Source of the DNA: Spirogloea muscicola
Lineage: Eukaryota; Streptophyta; Zygnematophyceae; Spirogloeales; Spirogloeaceae
Direction: 5' to 3'
Assembly (NCBI GenBank): GCA_009602725.1
Contig: WELB01000210.1
Span: 141,352-175,015, forward strand
Length of the DNA stretch: 33,664 nt
The notes beneath the pieces are model-generated. The model saw nothing but the letters and a program-made list of their open reading frames with translations, searched no databases and was not told where the DNA came from. Positions 10,701 to 20,262 of the stretch are shown piece by piece (position 1 is the first letter of the stretch; every line of letters starts with the position of its first letter). The translations under genes were made by a program, and so were the position numbers.

Positions 10701-11238
10701 CTTCCCTCAAAGGGGCAAGGGCTGTGAGAAGCCAGCCCGGAAATTTTAACGAGGTGCGAAGGGGCCAAAGTACCAAGAGCGCTATCTAGAACTGGTGGAG
10801 GATGAACCACTTAGTGAGTATGAGTGAGGAGCCTCAAACCCGACAGAGAAGTGGCACTCCCAATGGGGCAAGGGCTGTGAAAAGAAGAGAATGAGCTCGC
10901 CCATAGAAGAGAGGGGCTGGCAGAAGCCAGCCAAAAAAGAATGGACAAAAGCCAGCCCGAAAAGAATCAACAAAGATTGGAAGGGGCCAAATGAGGGAGG
11001 GGCCTAAAGTGCTAAGCAGCTACGAATGGGCCTGAAGATGCTACGTCAGAACGGGGGAGGAAACCCGACAGACTAGCTGCTGGAAAACAATCCCCCTGAC
11101 GAAAGCCAGAGGCTGCAGTGAGAGCACGGCGAGCACGCAGGTGCAAGGCGTGGACCATGGACCGCTGAAGGGAAATAAATAGTCGCATGCGGTGGACTTG
11201 GGCTAACGAGCCAGCGACGTTGAAGTCAGCCTGCTCAC
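10701..11238 (-). mobile_element. Two LINE 3' ends, minus orientation, head-to-head with the previous relic
   Basis: On the minus strand 11238-11050 encodes an ADFNVAGSLAQVHRMR block, LQRSMVHALHLRA and FRQGDCFPAASLSGF, then a tail (CCCGTTCTGACGTAGCATCTTC) like that of the plus-strand relic at 10562-10600. A second, shorter copy lies at about 10850-10735, with a decayed LSGLRLLTHTH-stop signature. Both run into stem-loop repeats (about 10912-10960 and 10705-10745). Together with 10500-10700 they form a large imperfect palindrome. Confidence 0.55.
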
Positions 11239-11384
11239 CCTCAGCTTATTTGACATCCTACTGCTGACACGGGGGTACTAGGAGCGCCCTGTCTGCCTAG
11301 CCTGTGGCTCCGCCATGAACACCTGTATGCATCTGGCCGGCATTTTGCAGCAGCTCTTTTGGCAATATTAGCAGCTGCATTCTT
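11239..11384 (+). mobile_element. LINE 3' end, second tail type
   Basis: Bases 11249-11281 encode FDILLLTRGY-stop. The downstream GCGCCCTGTCTGCCTAGCCT and ATGAACACCTGT motifs match the tail at 374-470. Nothing of the ORF is kept upstream, because the minus-strand relic ends at 11238. Confidence 0.5.
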
Positions 11385-11812
11385 CACTCGCCTGCGGGAT
11401 ACAGCGCGCCGCGCAAAGTGGCAAGCAGGTCGAGCCAGTGGGACCCAAGAGCCCCGTGCACATCCACGGCCAGGGGTACGAAGTCGTCCACAGCCGGGTG
11501 GTCTGCGTGTTTTGCCGCCTTTTAGCGAGCGGCGTTCGCCGCTGCATGGCCGGCCATCGAAGCAGAAAGCCCCGGAGTGGAGCGATCCACCCATCGGTGG
11601 TGACCAACTCTGCAATGATGAGCGGGCCGCCGCCCGGCGTGGAGGCCACCAAGTCGACACGGCGAGTGTGCAGTTCATCCGCCTTCTGTAGGATGGGCAT
11701 AATGGAACTATTCTCCAAAGCGACAGTGTACCCCGCCTCCAGGAAAACGTCGCACATGGCATCTCTGTGAGAGGCCAGCCCAAAGGAATGGACAAGGTCT
11801 GAGAGGGTCCAA
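11385..11812 (-). mobile_element. LINE relic with endonuclease-like domain, frameshifted
   Basis: On the minus strand from 11764 the frame encodes RDAMCDVFLEAGYTVALENS and then RRVDLVASTPGGGPLIIAEL followed by VTTDGW. After a frameshift near 11510 it reads HADHPAVDDFVPLAVDVHGA, then LGSHWLDLLATLRGALYPAG to a stop near 11387. These blocks align with the copy at 13.2-13.6 kb (AGYRAVVEVNNVMPI, PGGGPRALVDVVVTEA, LLPAAIDIYGCLGP). It is 5'-truncated at 11765, where a stem-loop repeat (11765-11812) begins. Confidence 0.6.
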
Positions 11813-12493
11813 TTGCGCAAAAGCAAGATTACTTATCTCTAAGACGTCAACAAGTAGGCTCTCAGTAACCTCAATGCTAGTAACTGCTACCCCTTTCACA
11901 GCTGGCTTTTCACAGCCCTTGCCCCCACTGGGAGTGCCACTTCTTCTATCACAGCCCTCGACCCCTTTGGAGTGCCACTTTCTCGCTGTGGGCTGGCTGT
12001 TTGAGGCCCTCGCCCACTCTGGGGTACTAATGTCACAATGTTACCTTAGCCACCTCAGCATCGGGCTTTGTTTATGTTGCCTAGTTTCTGCTTGGACAAC
12101 GTGTTGGCCTGGTTTGGCCTCCCTTTTATTTCATGCGTACCGCACACCGCGCACCTATGTCTCTCTTTGGAGGGCCGCTACTCCTTTGGAGGGTCTTGGA
12201 GAAGAAATTGCTCGCTCATAGAGACTAGGGGCTGGCGAAGGCCAGCCCAAGAGAATGGACAATATCCAAAGAGCCAAAAGGTGCCGAATAGAAAAGCCAC
12301 ACTGCTAGACACGAGACAACGCAGATGGAAGCTTAGAACCCACGAGTGAGCAGCAGCAAGTCCGAGTAAGTCGCAGCTGGGAAAGAGGCACTCCCCCTAG
12401 ACCCAGATGCAGCAGCCATAGCACGGCCTCTGCTCGCTGAGTGGCTTGGAAGTGCCGGAAGGCCTTACCATCTCTTAGCCCTTACTACGATCG
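11813..12493. repeat. Mosaic of degraded LINE tails and stem-loop repeats
   Basis: About 11885-11960 carries two stem-loop repeat pieces (GGCTTTTCACAGCCCTTGCC, then a degraded copy). About 12017-12165 resembles the 3' tail seen at 60-205 but is strongly diverged (GGGGTACTAATGTCACAATG, then GCATGCGTACCGC-like sequence). About 12195-12275 is a minus-oriented stem-loop repeat. The rest of this stretch gives no recognisable coding frame. Confidence 0.4.
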
Positions 12494-12835
12494 GAGCCGG
12501 TGGCCTTTCCTGCAGCCGGGTCGCTAGCGCAGGTGTACCGGATGCGCTTGGCCGTCTCGCTGCAGCGGTCGATGGCCCGCGGGCTGCACCTGCGGGCCGG
12601 CAGAGCCCTCGCTGCTGCCTCTGGCTCTGGCCAGGGGACCCACTTCCAGGAGCCTAGCCTCTCTGACCTGAGGCAGCATAGCAGGGGTTACTGAGTGATC
12701 CGTAGCTGCTTTGTTTCTTTGTGTGCTTGTTTTTCTTAGCGCTTCCCCTGGCCCCCTTCTCGTCCTGTTGATTCTTTTTTGGGCAGGCTTTTCCAGCCCC
12801 TATTCTCTTGGACGAGCACTTTCTTGTTCTTTTAC
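12494..12835 (+). mobile_element. LINE relic with intact C-terminus and 3' tail
   Basis: The frame 12494-12694 is open and encodes EPVAFPAAGSLAQVYRMRLA, SLQRSMARGLHLRAGRALAA, then THFQEPSLSDLRQHSRGY-stop. It is the cleanest copy of subfamily 1. The tail (TAGCTGCTTTGTTTCTTTGT, GTTTTTCTTAGCGCTTCCCC) matches 15589-15660 and 20838-20895 and ends in the GGGCAGGCTTTTCCAGCCCC stem-loop at 12780. The 5' truncation is near 12490. Confidence 0.65.
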
Positions 12836-12904
12836 GATCGTCTCTCTCCCCCCACGTTCGTCCTAAGCTTCCCCCCCGCTGTCTTCTGGGCTCTCACAGC
12901 CACC

Positions 12905-14672
12905 GCCCTCTCCTGGAAGAAAATTTCGTGTATAAGAAACAAATGTAGGCCAAATGGCCAAGTACAGGGCAAGCAAATCTAAAGATCTACATAACCTACA
13001 GCAGATTGACCCGCTCAATAATCACGGGTCAAAACATAAAGGTCACTAATCGATGCATGAATACTAGATGCCAGAAACAAAGCCCTTCTGCCACCAACTA
13101 GAGCTCGCCCAGCTTTCTGGTGCAAGGCACTAGCCTGAGCACGCTGCAAACAGGCCGAAACTCGTCGTCGCAAGAGCGACAGATATGCAGCTGGCAAACC
13201 CATCTCAGCCGGAAACACATCTGCACGTCGAGTGTAACCTAGATTAGCAATGTTTTGAAGCAGTGTGGTAATGAGGACCCAGACAGCCATAGATGTCGAT
13301 TGCCGCTGGCAGGAGCTGATCGCATTGGGGATAATCGGAGTAATGCCGCAATTTTTTATATTCTGCACCGCCCACTGCATGCCCAGCGATGTGTGTCGAT
13401 CCTGGGCCCTTATATGCCTCCGTAACAACAACGTCCACCAGGGCCCGTGGTCCACCACCAGGTTGCACGCCCGCAATGTCAAGTGTGCGGCAATGATGAC
13501 GTCCCTGGGCGTCCGTGGTGATAGGCATGACATTGTTGACTTCCACGACCGCTCGGTAGCCGGCGTCGCGCATCAAGCCCGCCAGGGCATCGCGAAGGAG
13601 GTTGTGAATGCCCACCACTTCTGGTCCAGTGGGCCATCTCAGCATGTGAGTGGCGAGCACAGCACCCTCTGCACGGAAGCCGCACTTGCACTGGCGCACC
13701 CCAATCAGGCAGTTAGGTGGGAGGCCGAGGAATAGTTGAAGCGATGTCCGAAAGGCCTCGGAGCTGATGCTGAAGGCGTTGGCGACGGGGGGAGAGGTGA
13801 TCCAGTCGGTGGCACCAGGTGTGGCCAGAGATGTAAGTCTTGCCAAGCTCCTTGGATTGTTATGAATCTCTGGCAGCCTCCTCAACCTTCTGCGGCGTTT
13901 GTCTTCCACTGCCATAACCAGTCTGGATTGTGCCCCTCTATCAGAAGCTTGGGCGAGGGCGGAAAATGGCGTGAGTAGGGGTTGGAGAGAGGGGAAAGAG
14001 CTGATGGCTGAGTCGCGGATGCTCCTCAGATCCACTTGGAAGGGGAAGGAGCCTTCCTCCACATTGCGTACAGGGTCGTGGAGGCAAGGGAAGCGCATGG
14101 GGAGCAGGGAGGCGATCTGGAGCCAGCAGCCCAGGAAGGCTGCTTGCGGCGTCTGCTCCAACGATCGGCAGCCAAGGCCGCCCATGCGAGTAGGGAGGGA
14201 AGCCTGGAGGGAAGCTGAAGCTGAGGGGAAAGATGAAGAATGTAGTAGGGATGCCAGGGACTGCTGAAGGGAGTCATCATATTCCTGTGTAGAGCTCCGC
14301 CACCATGCCCACTGGGGCGACTGTCCGTTGCAGATAGCAAGCCCGTTGGCCGATGCAGCGGGTGAGGATGGCCAACGCCAGCTGCGTGTCCCCAAGGAGG
14401 GGAAGGGAAGGGAGGAAGGCGAGGTGTTTTTGAAGGCGTTCCCGCAAGTCCACCGCCACGTGAGCTGGTGTACCGAAGGGGACCTTGAGGATGGCCAGCC
14501 CATTGGCAGGGGTCTGACAGCCGTGGGGGAGCTGAAGGTTGGCAGGGAGACCGTGTGGGGAGCAGGCCACGCTCTTGGACGGGCAAACCAGGAGGCCCAT
14601 CAGGTCCAATTCGCGAACGAGCAAGGGGTAAGCCGCCATGACTTCAGCTGGAGGACAAGGAAGTGTCCTTCC
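12905..14672 (-). mobile_element. Largest LINE relic: RT C-terminus, zinc-knuckle-like motif, endonuclease-like domain, C-terminus and 3' tail
   Basis: The minus strand is read from 14660. A frame to 14277 matches the end of a LINE reverse transcriptase (LLVCPSKSVACSPHG, LQKHLAFLPSLPLLGDTQLA, YLQRTVAP). After a frameshift near 14290 a long frame to 13244 continues with YDDSLQQSLASLL, PTRMGGLGCRS, a C-x-C...H stretch near 13690-13650 (QCKCGFRAEGAVLATH), IHNLLRDALAG and an endonuclease-like block (HCRTLDIAG, PGGGPRALVDVVVTEA at 13407-13452, GAEYKKLRHYSDY, LLPAAIDIYG). A second frameshift near 13260 leads to LGYTRRADVFPAEMGLPAAY, RRRVSACLQRAQASALHQKA and SDLYVLTRDY-stop at 13015. A tail runs to about 12905. 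The order RT, CCHC-like, nuclease fits the R2-type (restriction-like endonuclease) LINE class. It is a decayed, 5'-truncated copy. Confidence 0.75.
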
Positions 14673-14674
14673 CT

Positions 14675-14699
14675 CTAAAAGCTTCTTTGAAGCTTTTAG
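14675..14699. repeat. Perfect 11-bp inverted repeat with 3-base loop
   Basis: CTAAAAGCTTC at 14675-14685 is the exact reverse complement of 14689-14699, separated by TTT. It lies a few bases beyond the 5' truncation point of the large minus-strand LINE relic. It could be a fold-back formed at the insertion junction. A terminator role is not supported. Confidence 0.7.
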
Positions 14700-14950
14700 C
14701 TGCTTCTTGTCTTCGGGCTCACCAGTGATGTAAGGTCACACTGCTGCCTTAGCCACCTTAGCATAGGGCTTCGTTCATGTAGCCCACTGTATGCACCAGC
14801 TTTTGCCTGAACGGTGTATTGGCTAGAATTGACCACCCTTTCATGTCGTTCGCACCGCGCGCCTTTCTCTCTCCCTCTGCCGCCCTCCTCCAGCAGCCCT
14901 CCTCTTCTATAGTCCTCCATGGTGGGAGGACGATACAAATCTGGCTGCCC
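14700..14950 (+). mobile_element. Diverged LINE 3' tail
   Basis: The block TAAGGTCACACTGCTGCCTT, followed by a GCCACCTTAGCAT motif, then GAACGGTGTATTGGCTAGAA and CGCACCGCGCGCCTT, follows the order of motifs in the 60-205 tail but with many changes. The best match is the similarly diverged copy at 12017-12165. No C-terminal signature is intact before it. Confidence 0.4.
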
Positions 14951-14954
14951 ATTC

Positions 14955-15214
14955 ACAGCTTACTTGAGAACACTGCAAGTCTAGGATATGCACGACTTGA
15001 GGACATGCTTCCAGCCGAGTTGGGCATGCCGGCAGCCTATCTGTCATTCTTGCGATGTCGTGTGTGAGCCTGTTTGCCGTGAGCTTAGGCTCATGCTTGC
15101 ACCAGAAAGCTGGTCGAGCTGTAGCTGGTGGCACAAGGGCTTCTGAATTGCGAATTGCCATCCTGTATTCGGGTATGAGTTAGCGACCTCTACGTACTTA
15201 CCCGTGGTTACTGA
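14955..15214 (+). mobile_element. LINE relic, subfamily 2 C-terminus with stops
   Basis: The frame starts SLLENTASLGYARLEDMLPA, then ELGMPAAYLSFLRCRV, then a stop at 15066. Further blocks (LHQKAGRA-like codons, then DLYVLTRGY-stop ending 15214) continue after frame changes. It aligns with the C-terminal part of the large minus-strand relic (LGYTRRADVFPAEMGLPAAY). Premature stops show that it is dead. Confidence 0.55.
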
Positions 15215-15730
15215 GCTGGTCAGCTTAGCAGCAGTGATGTACATCTGTCGATTTGCTTGCTTACAAAGCAGAATAGTATCCGGCTTTTTGCGCCATCCGG
15301 CCCCTTCAGACCTTGTACCATCTTTTGGGCTGGCCTCTCACAGCCAACACCGTAAAATGGTGAGCTGTTTCCTTGTACTTGGCCACTCAGGCCCTCATCC
15401 ATCACTCAAAACACACCCCATTTCCTTTCATAGGGGCTGGTTGTTCCAGCCCCTATTCTCAATGGGCGAGCACTTTCTTCTTCTTTCATTCGAACCGCGC
15501 GCCTTCCTGCTTCACTGCAGTCCCTGCACGCACTCGGCAAGGATATCTCAAGGCGCCCCTCAATAGGCTGCTTAGCAGGGGTTATTGAGTGATAAGTAGC
15601 TGCTCTCTTTTTGTGCTTGTTTTTCTTAGCGCTTCCCCTGGCCCCCTTCTCGTTCTATGTTCATTACTTTCTTGGGCTTTTCCAGCCCCTATCCTCAATG
15701 GGCGAGTCCTTCCTTCCAATACCAGCAGCC
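15215..15730 (+). mobile_element. Stem-loop repeats and a third LINE 3' end
   Basis: Bases 15308-15370 (CAGACCTTGTACCATCTTTT, then GGGCTGGCCTCTCACAGCC) and 15426-15485 (stem-loop plus CAATGGGCGAGCACTTTC) are two stem-loop repeats of different subtype. A short LINE end with RLLSRGY-stop (15586-15588) follows, then a tail (GTTTTTCTTAGCGCTTCCCC) ending in a third, shortened stem-loop at 15675-15712. The tail matches those at 12695-12830 and 20831-20960. Confidence 0.5.
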
Positions 15731-16261
15731 GCCGTTCTCGTTTGACCAGACATGCGGCGCCGACCCCCAGGCAAGCCGGCCCCCTCTGCGCCGCGCCGCC
15801 CCGTCGCCTCGCCTTGGGCTCCTCTCGTGGCGACTCTCAGGCAGTGCCCGTGTTGGCATCATCCGGTCCTCCTGTGCCTTTGGAGGCCCGCGAGGGCCAC
15901 GGCCGCGGCGCCGTCTCCATGAGTCGTGGGCCACCTCCGGTGCGGTAGCCGCGGACCACCGGCCGCCAGCTGCGCGACGGAGTTGCAGGGCATCATGCCT
16001 AGGCCGTCCGGTCCAAGGCCTTCTGCAGCTCCGTGCTCACGACCATGACCACGGCCCACCACTGGCATCACCAGAGCCGGCAAAACCCCAGAAAGAGCCT
16101 CATATGGTGGGACGCCGACTTCTGACGGCATGGCTCAGACACTGTTTTTGGGCTTGACGTGAAGCGGACGCACCTTTCGCATCTGCTTAGCGGTGCCAGT
16201 AGCCTTTCCCAGTTGTAGCAACTGTTACGGTGGTCGGTGTCATCCTCTTTGCGGGGGTGCC
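15731..16261 (+). promoter_or_regulatory. GC-rich 5' flank of the transporter gene
   Basis: The first 300 bases are strongly CpG-rich, like the 5' flanks of the other genes. From about 16100 the composition returns to normal, and no splice or TATA signal is clear. Open frames run through it on both strands, but none shows a recognisable domain or consistent features. I treat it as promoter plus 5' UTR without proof. Confidence 0.3.
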
Positions 16262-18460
16262 ATGCCTTCCTCCCAGCGGGACTGGCTGCTGGGCATGGCC
16301 TTGGTCTTCGTTGTCGCTCTCATCTGGGTGGCCGCCAGCTTCCTCGTCCAGTCCGTTGAGAGCAGGTGAGCTCATCCAAGCCCCCCGAGTACCTCTAGCT
16401 GCTACTCAAGTGTGTGCACGTCATGCCTGAGAGCCTGAAGCCCGGGTTCTTCCTGGTTGGTCCACAACTGGGCTACCGCAGTTGGTGTGGCAAGGGCTGA
16501 GGAGCTGGCTTGGGAGCTCACAGAGCTGCTGTGCGTATTTCTCCAATAGAAACTAATAGAACCACATGGGATGACAGCGGTGTGGCGCCATTCTTCGTGT
16601 CATACATTTGCAACTCCTTATTCATCATATATCTACCGATCGTGAAACTGGGCCAGTGGCTCAAGCTCGCGCATTGCGATAGACAACATTGCTTTGGCCG
16701 CCTGTGGGCCTATTGCTGCCCAGCATCTTCTGCCAGCTGGATACCTGTGCAGGATCGCAATGAGAAGGTAAGCTTTGTCACTCCTCTTCCAGCATCCTTT
16801 TTGAAGTTCTGTGCAGCTTATGTCAGCTCGCTGCTAACAAATGGCAAGTGTATTGCCAAATATGACTCAGTACAATGCTCAAGTGGGGCATGCCAATACC
16901 AAATTCAGCCATCCTGGAGTAGGCGGGCAAGCGAGCATTCGATGTCCTGACATGTGTAAGTCTGACCTGGGTGTGTGCAAAGCCAGAGCATGGCATCACC
17001 CGGTGACATCACTGCAGCTTCAGGCAGTGCTATAGAAGAGGCTCCTGCTGGCAGCCACCGCACGGGAGGGGCAAGCAGGTCAAGTTGGAGAACTGCCTGG
17101 GCAAGCTTGATTGTGTGTCCATTCTGGTTCATGGCCCAGTTCACATTCAATGTGTCGCTGGGCTTGACCACAGTTACTGTGAGCGCCTGCTCCCAAGCGC
17201 TCACTGCACTAGTACATAGTTGCAATCAGAGAGACAGACAGCCATCCAGCCTCCAGCATTTGCCACTGCTCGTTGCGTACGATTGTGCTCGTCATGGCTG
17301 AGCACTAAGCACAGCTGAATTTAGCTTGTTTGTGAAGTAGTCTACTTTGACTGCACGTCTCTGCCCATTACAGTATCATACATTAGTCACTGCCTCAACC
17401 AGAAGTACAGCTCTGACCCACTAGTGCTATGCTTTTGTTTGCAGTCAAATACCATCTTGAGCAGTGCCGCAAGCCTGTTCACGCTCATCATCTCTGTCCT
17501 CTTTCTGAGGGAGCCATTCACATGCCTCAAGCTCTCAAGTGTGTCCCTATGCATGCTGGGCACAGCCGTGGTCAGCCTGGCAGATGCAAGTGCCCCACCT
17601 GCCAGCCAAGTAGACCAACACCAAGTGAGCATGGCCAGGAGCCTTTGGGGGGATGTGCTCTGCCTTATTTCAGCCATGTGCTATGCAATGTACACTGCTC
17701 TGATCAAGTACACACTTTCGGAGAAGGCAGTAGACACTGATGGTGATGGACAGCTTGAACAGCCAGAGGGTGATACCCTCCTTGAGGCATCCCCGCCACT
17801 TGAAAAGAGGGTGCCTGCAGAGGCATTAAAATCTGCTGAAGACAGCCAAGATCTGTGGAGTGCACGACACAATGTAGGTGAAGAGGAGAACTTCAGTATG
17901 GCACTGTTTTTTGGATACCTGGGACTCTTCAATGCAGTTTTGTTGGCGCCTGTTGGGCTCGCTCTCCATCTCACAGGGGTGGAGCCTTTGCATCGTCTCA
18001 CAATGTGGCAGTGGACGATGATCATTGTCAAAGGTGATCCTTTGGCTTGAAGTGGATGATTTTGAGTGCACATTGGTGGGGGGTTTCAGAACAGGCAAAA
18101 GCAATGACCAGTCAACTCACTGACGGAGCAATGATCGCCTCTGCTGCAGGACTTTTTGACAATGTATTGAGCGACTACCTGTGGGCATGGGCAGTCTTGC
18201 TAATGACCCCTACAGCAGCCACTGCTGGGCTCGCTGTGCAGATACCTCTTGCGATGATTGCGGACAGTGTGGTCAAACTCCAGTGGCCAGGACTACTGCA
18301 TGTCACAGGAGCCGTTATTGTGACAGCTGGATTTATGGGCATCAATGCACCTGTCACTACTTGTACCTTGGGTCAAGAAGCGGGCTTCCACGTGGAATCC
18401 AGGGACGTGCAGGACGCAGATCAGGTCAACCCACGGGACCGTGCCACTGATACTTCATAG
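16262..18460 (+). CDS. Drug/metabolite transporter superfamily protein, SLC35F5-like, complete
   Basis: There are five exons: 16262-16365, 16560-16767, 16987-17178, 17445-18033, 18150-18460. The phases are 2, 0, 0 and 1, all consistent, giving 467 residues. The start ATG opens directly into the first membrane segment (LLGMALVFVVALIWVAASFL), as in this family. Ten membrane segments are likely. Family motifs include FVSYICNSLFIIYLP (exon 2), FWFMAQFTFNVSL (exon 3), ILSSAASLFTLIISVLFLRE at the start of exon 4, and KGLFDNVLSDYLWAWAVLL across the last junction. A hydrophilic acidic loop (SEKAVDTDGDGQLEQPEGD) splits the two halves. SLC35F members resemble nucleotide-sugar carriers, but substrate and membrane are not settled for plants. 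The last 40 residues are a polar tail. The nearest neighbours are LINE debris on both sides, so the context says nothing about substrate. Confidence 0.93.
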
Positions 18461-18849
18461 CAGCATGCAAATGTATAGCAGACTTGACTGGCAGTGAGGA
18501 TGTGTTACTTGGACATACGCGTTTTTGTGGCTAGATGCCTCCTGTGTGATATCACGATTTATGAAGCTTTCCTTAGCCACAGGCAGTCACCCAATGTATC
18601 CAAGAACTGTAATAAGACAAATTAGAGCCGCGAATGAGACTGCCATGACCTGGAGGTAGTCCATTGTTTATTGCAATCTGGCCATTCACAGCCACTGTAT
18701 GGGGTGTGTAAAGGATGCCGACGAATACCCAAGCGCCGGCTGCTGACAGATCAAGAAAAGCGGGGGAGGCAATGGGATGTTGCTGCAGTGGTAAAGTAGC
18801 AGCATGTTTTCTAGGGGACAATGTCAGGTCTCAGATGGTGGGTGAAGAA
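18461..18849. other. Spacer: 3' flank of the transporter gene
   Basis: No gene, RNA or recognisable repeat is seen. A 3' UTR for the transporter is expected at the left. No convincing polyadenylation signal can be picked. Short open frames on both strands have no family features. Confidence 0.4.
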
Positions 18850-19412
18850 GTCACCCCCCTTTCCCAGACGTTGTTTGTTCTTTTGGGCGCCCTCTCACAG
18901 CCTTTGTCTTACAGTGGAGCCTTATATTTGAAGAGCTGTTTCATCCTTCCAGCAAGCTGGGTGGGACGGGATCATAGCAGAAGTTGTCACCATCGACCAC
19001 GTCTTTGACTCTAGGAGCTCCCAACAATTGGCGAAGAAGGCAGGCTATGCAGTCCGCCAGGCGACAGGCGCCCAGGCGCCCGAAGTACTCAGACCACCCC
19101 GCTGGCTCGACGTCGCTTCACGCTCAACGCCCACGGGGCGTTTAAGACTCGCTGGCTCGACCTACTCCAGCAGCTTGCATGCTGTGCTGTGTACCACCGC
19201 CAAGGGCAGCAATGCGAGCAGCCCGGCTTCAACGCCACCCGGTCGCTTCTCGGCTGTACAGAATGCTACTTGCCATTTCCCTGCAGTGATCCTTGGCGTC
19301 TGCAATCCGTTTGCGTGCAGGCTGCGCCTTGGCTGCTTCTTCCTGGTTCAGCCAGGGCTTCTCCGCCCTCTACTTCTTCTGATCTGCACTTGCTGACTAG
19401 AGTTTATTGAGT
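18850..19412 (+). mobile_element. LINE relic with endonuclease-like fragment and C-terminus
   Basis: A stem-loop repeat subtype (TTTTGGGCGCCCTCTCACAG, about 18880-18905) precedes the truncation point near 18955. The plus frame then encodes QQAGWDGIIAEVVTIDHVF and SSQQLAKKAGYAVRQA, aligning with PGGGPLIIAELVTTDGW of the 11.6 kb copy. Further on are HGAFKTRWLDLLQQLA (compare VHGALGSHWLDLLATL), GQQCEQPGFNATRSLL and finally SSDLHLLTRVY-stop at 19408-19410. Frame changes between the blocks mark decay. Confidence 0.6.
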
Positions 19413-20040
19413 ACCCACTCGCAGATGTCATGGAGAGTAGTTTCGTGCTTTTTCGTTTCCTGGCCCTTACAGACCTTGTACATTCCTTGGGGCTGGCCTC
19501 TTCAGCCATTGCCTTTGATTGGAAGAGCTGTTTCTCCTCTCTAAGCTTATTCAATTGGCTGAAAGACGTGCTGAAAGACGTGGTCCTCCGCCGCACGGCC
19601 TACATAAAGGGAAGCCAATGGACAGTGCAGCTTAGAGGCTTACTTGCTGGCCGCAGATCAACAGTTTGCGTCACATGACATGTGACATAATCATGAGGAC
19701 CGCTTTACAGCACAGTGTCCACAAGGACGGTGGAGCTCGGATGCCCGAGGCTTGTTGCTGGGAGAGGCCAGCCGAGTCCAAGCCTGGGTAGCGCGTGCGT
19801 GGCAGATAGAAGTGGCTCATAGAAATGGGGCGAGGGCTGTGAAAAGCCAGCCCAGAATGACATGGTCCAAAGGGCCGAAAGTTGTTAGAACCATACACAC
19901 GGCAGACCGGCAGAGAAGGCTCGTGGTGCGCAGGAATGGAAAGGGAGGCCACAGCAAGCAAGTACACTGCGGTAGGAAGAGCAAACAAAGTGCCTGAGGT
20001 AACTTAGCAAGGCCCGGCCGGCGCTCCAGCGGTGGTCAAG
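19413..20040. repeat. Stem-loop repeats and diverged 3'-tail pieces
   Basis: Bases 19470-19535 are a plus-strand stem-loop repeat of the CAGACCTTGTACATTC subtype. About 19820-19880 is a minus-strand copy (GGGCTGTGAAAAGCCAGCCC). About 19900-19985, read on minus, resembles the tail part with CGCACCACGAGCC and GGCCTCCCTTTCCATTC. Bases 19540-19740 show nothing I recognise. Confidence 0.4.
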
Positions 20041-20262
20041 CGAAACGAATTTCGTGTATTTGAAACAAACTTGGGCCAAATGGCCAAGTACAAAGGCAAG
20101 CACATCTAAAGATCTACATGAAATACAGCAGATTGACCCGCTCGGTAACCACGGGTCAAAAAATAAAGGTCACTAATCGATGCATGAATACTGTGCCAGA
20201 GACAAAATCCCTCTGCCACCATCTAGAGCTCGCGCAGCTTTCTGGTGCAAGGCACTAGCCTG
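20041..20262 (-). mobile_element. LINE subfamily 2 3' end, left arm of a fold-back
   Basis: It is nearly the same as 12916-13137: a partial C-terminal frame (the LHQKAGRA region), the SDL...LTR codons, and a tail containing TCAAAAAATAAAGGTCACTA and GGCCAAATGGCCAAGTAC. It faces the plus-strand copy at 20453-20672, so the two arms are inverted with about 190 bases between them. The signature codons here are damaged near the stop. Confidence 0.6.

Noticed and set aside
13265-13735. Plus-strand frame of 156 residues
   Set aside because: It is antisense to the LINE endonuclease-like region, with no independent features.
15657-16157. Plus-strand frame of 166 residues before the transporter
   Set aside because: It starts inside a stem-loop repeat and runs through CpG-rich DNA. 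It has no family features, and the length is explained by composition.
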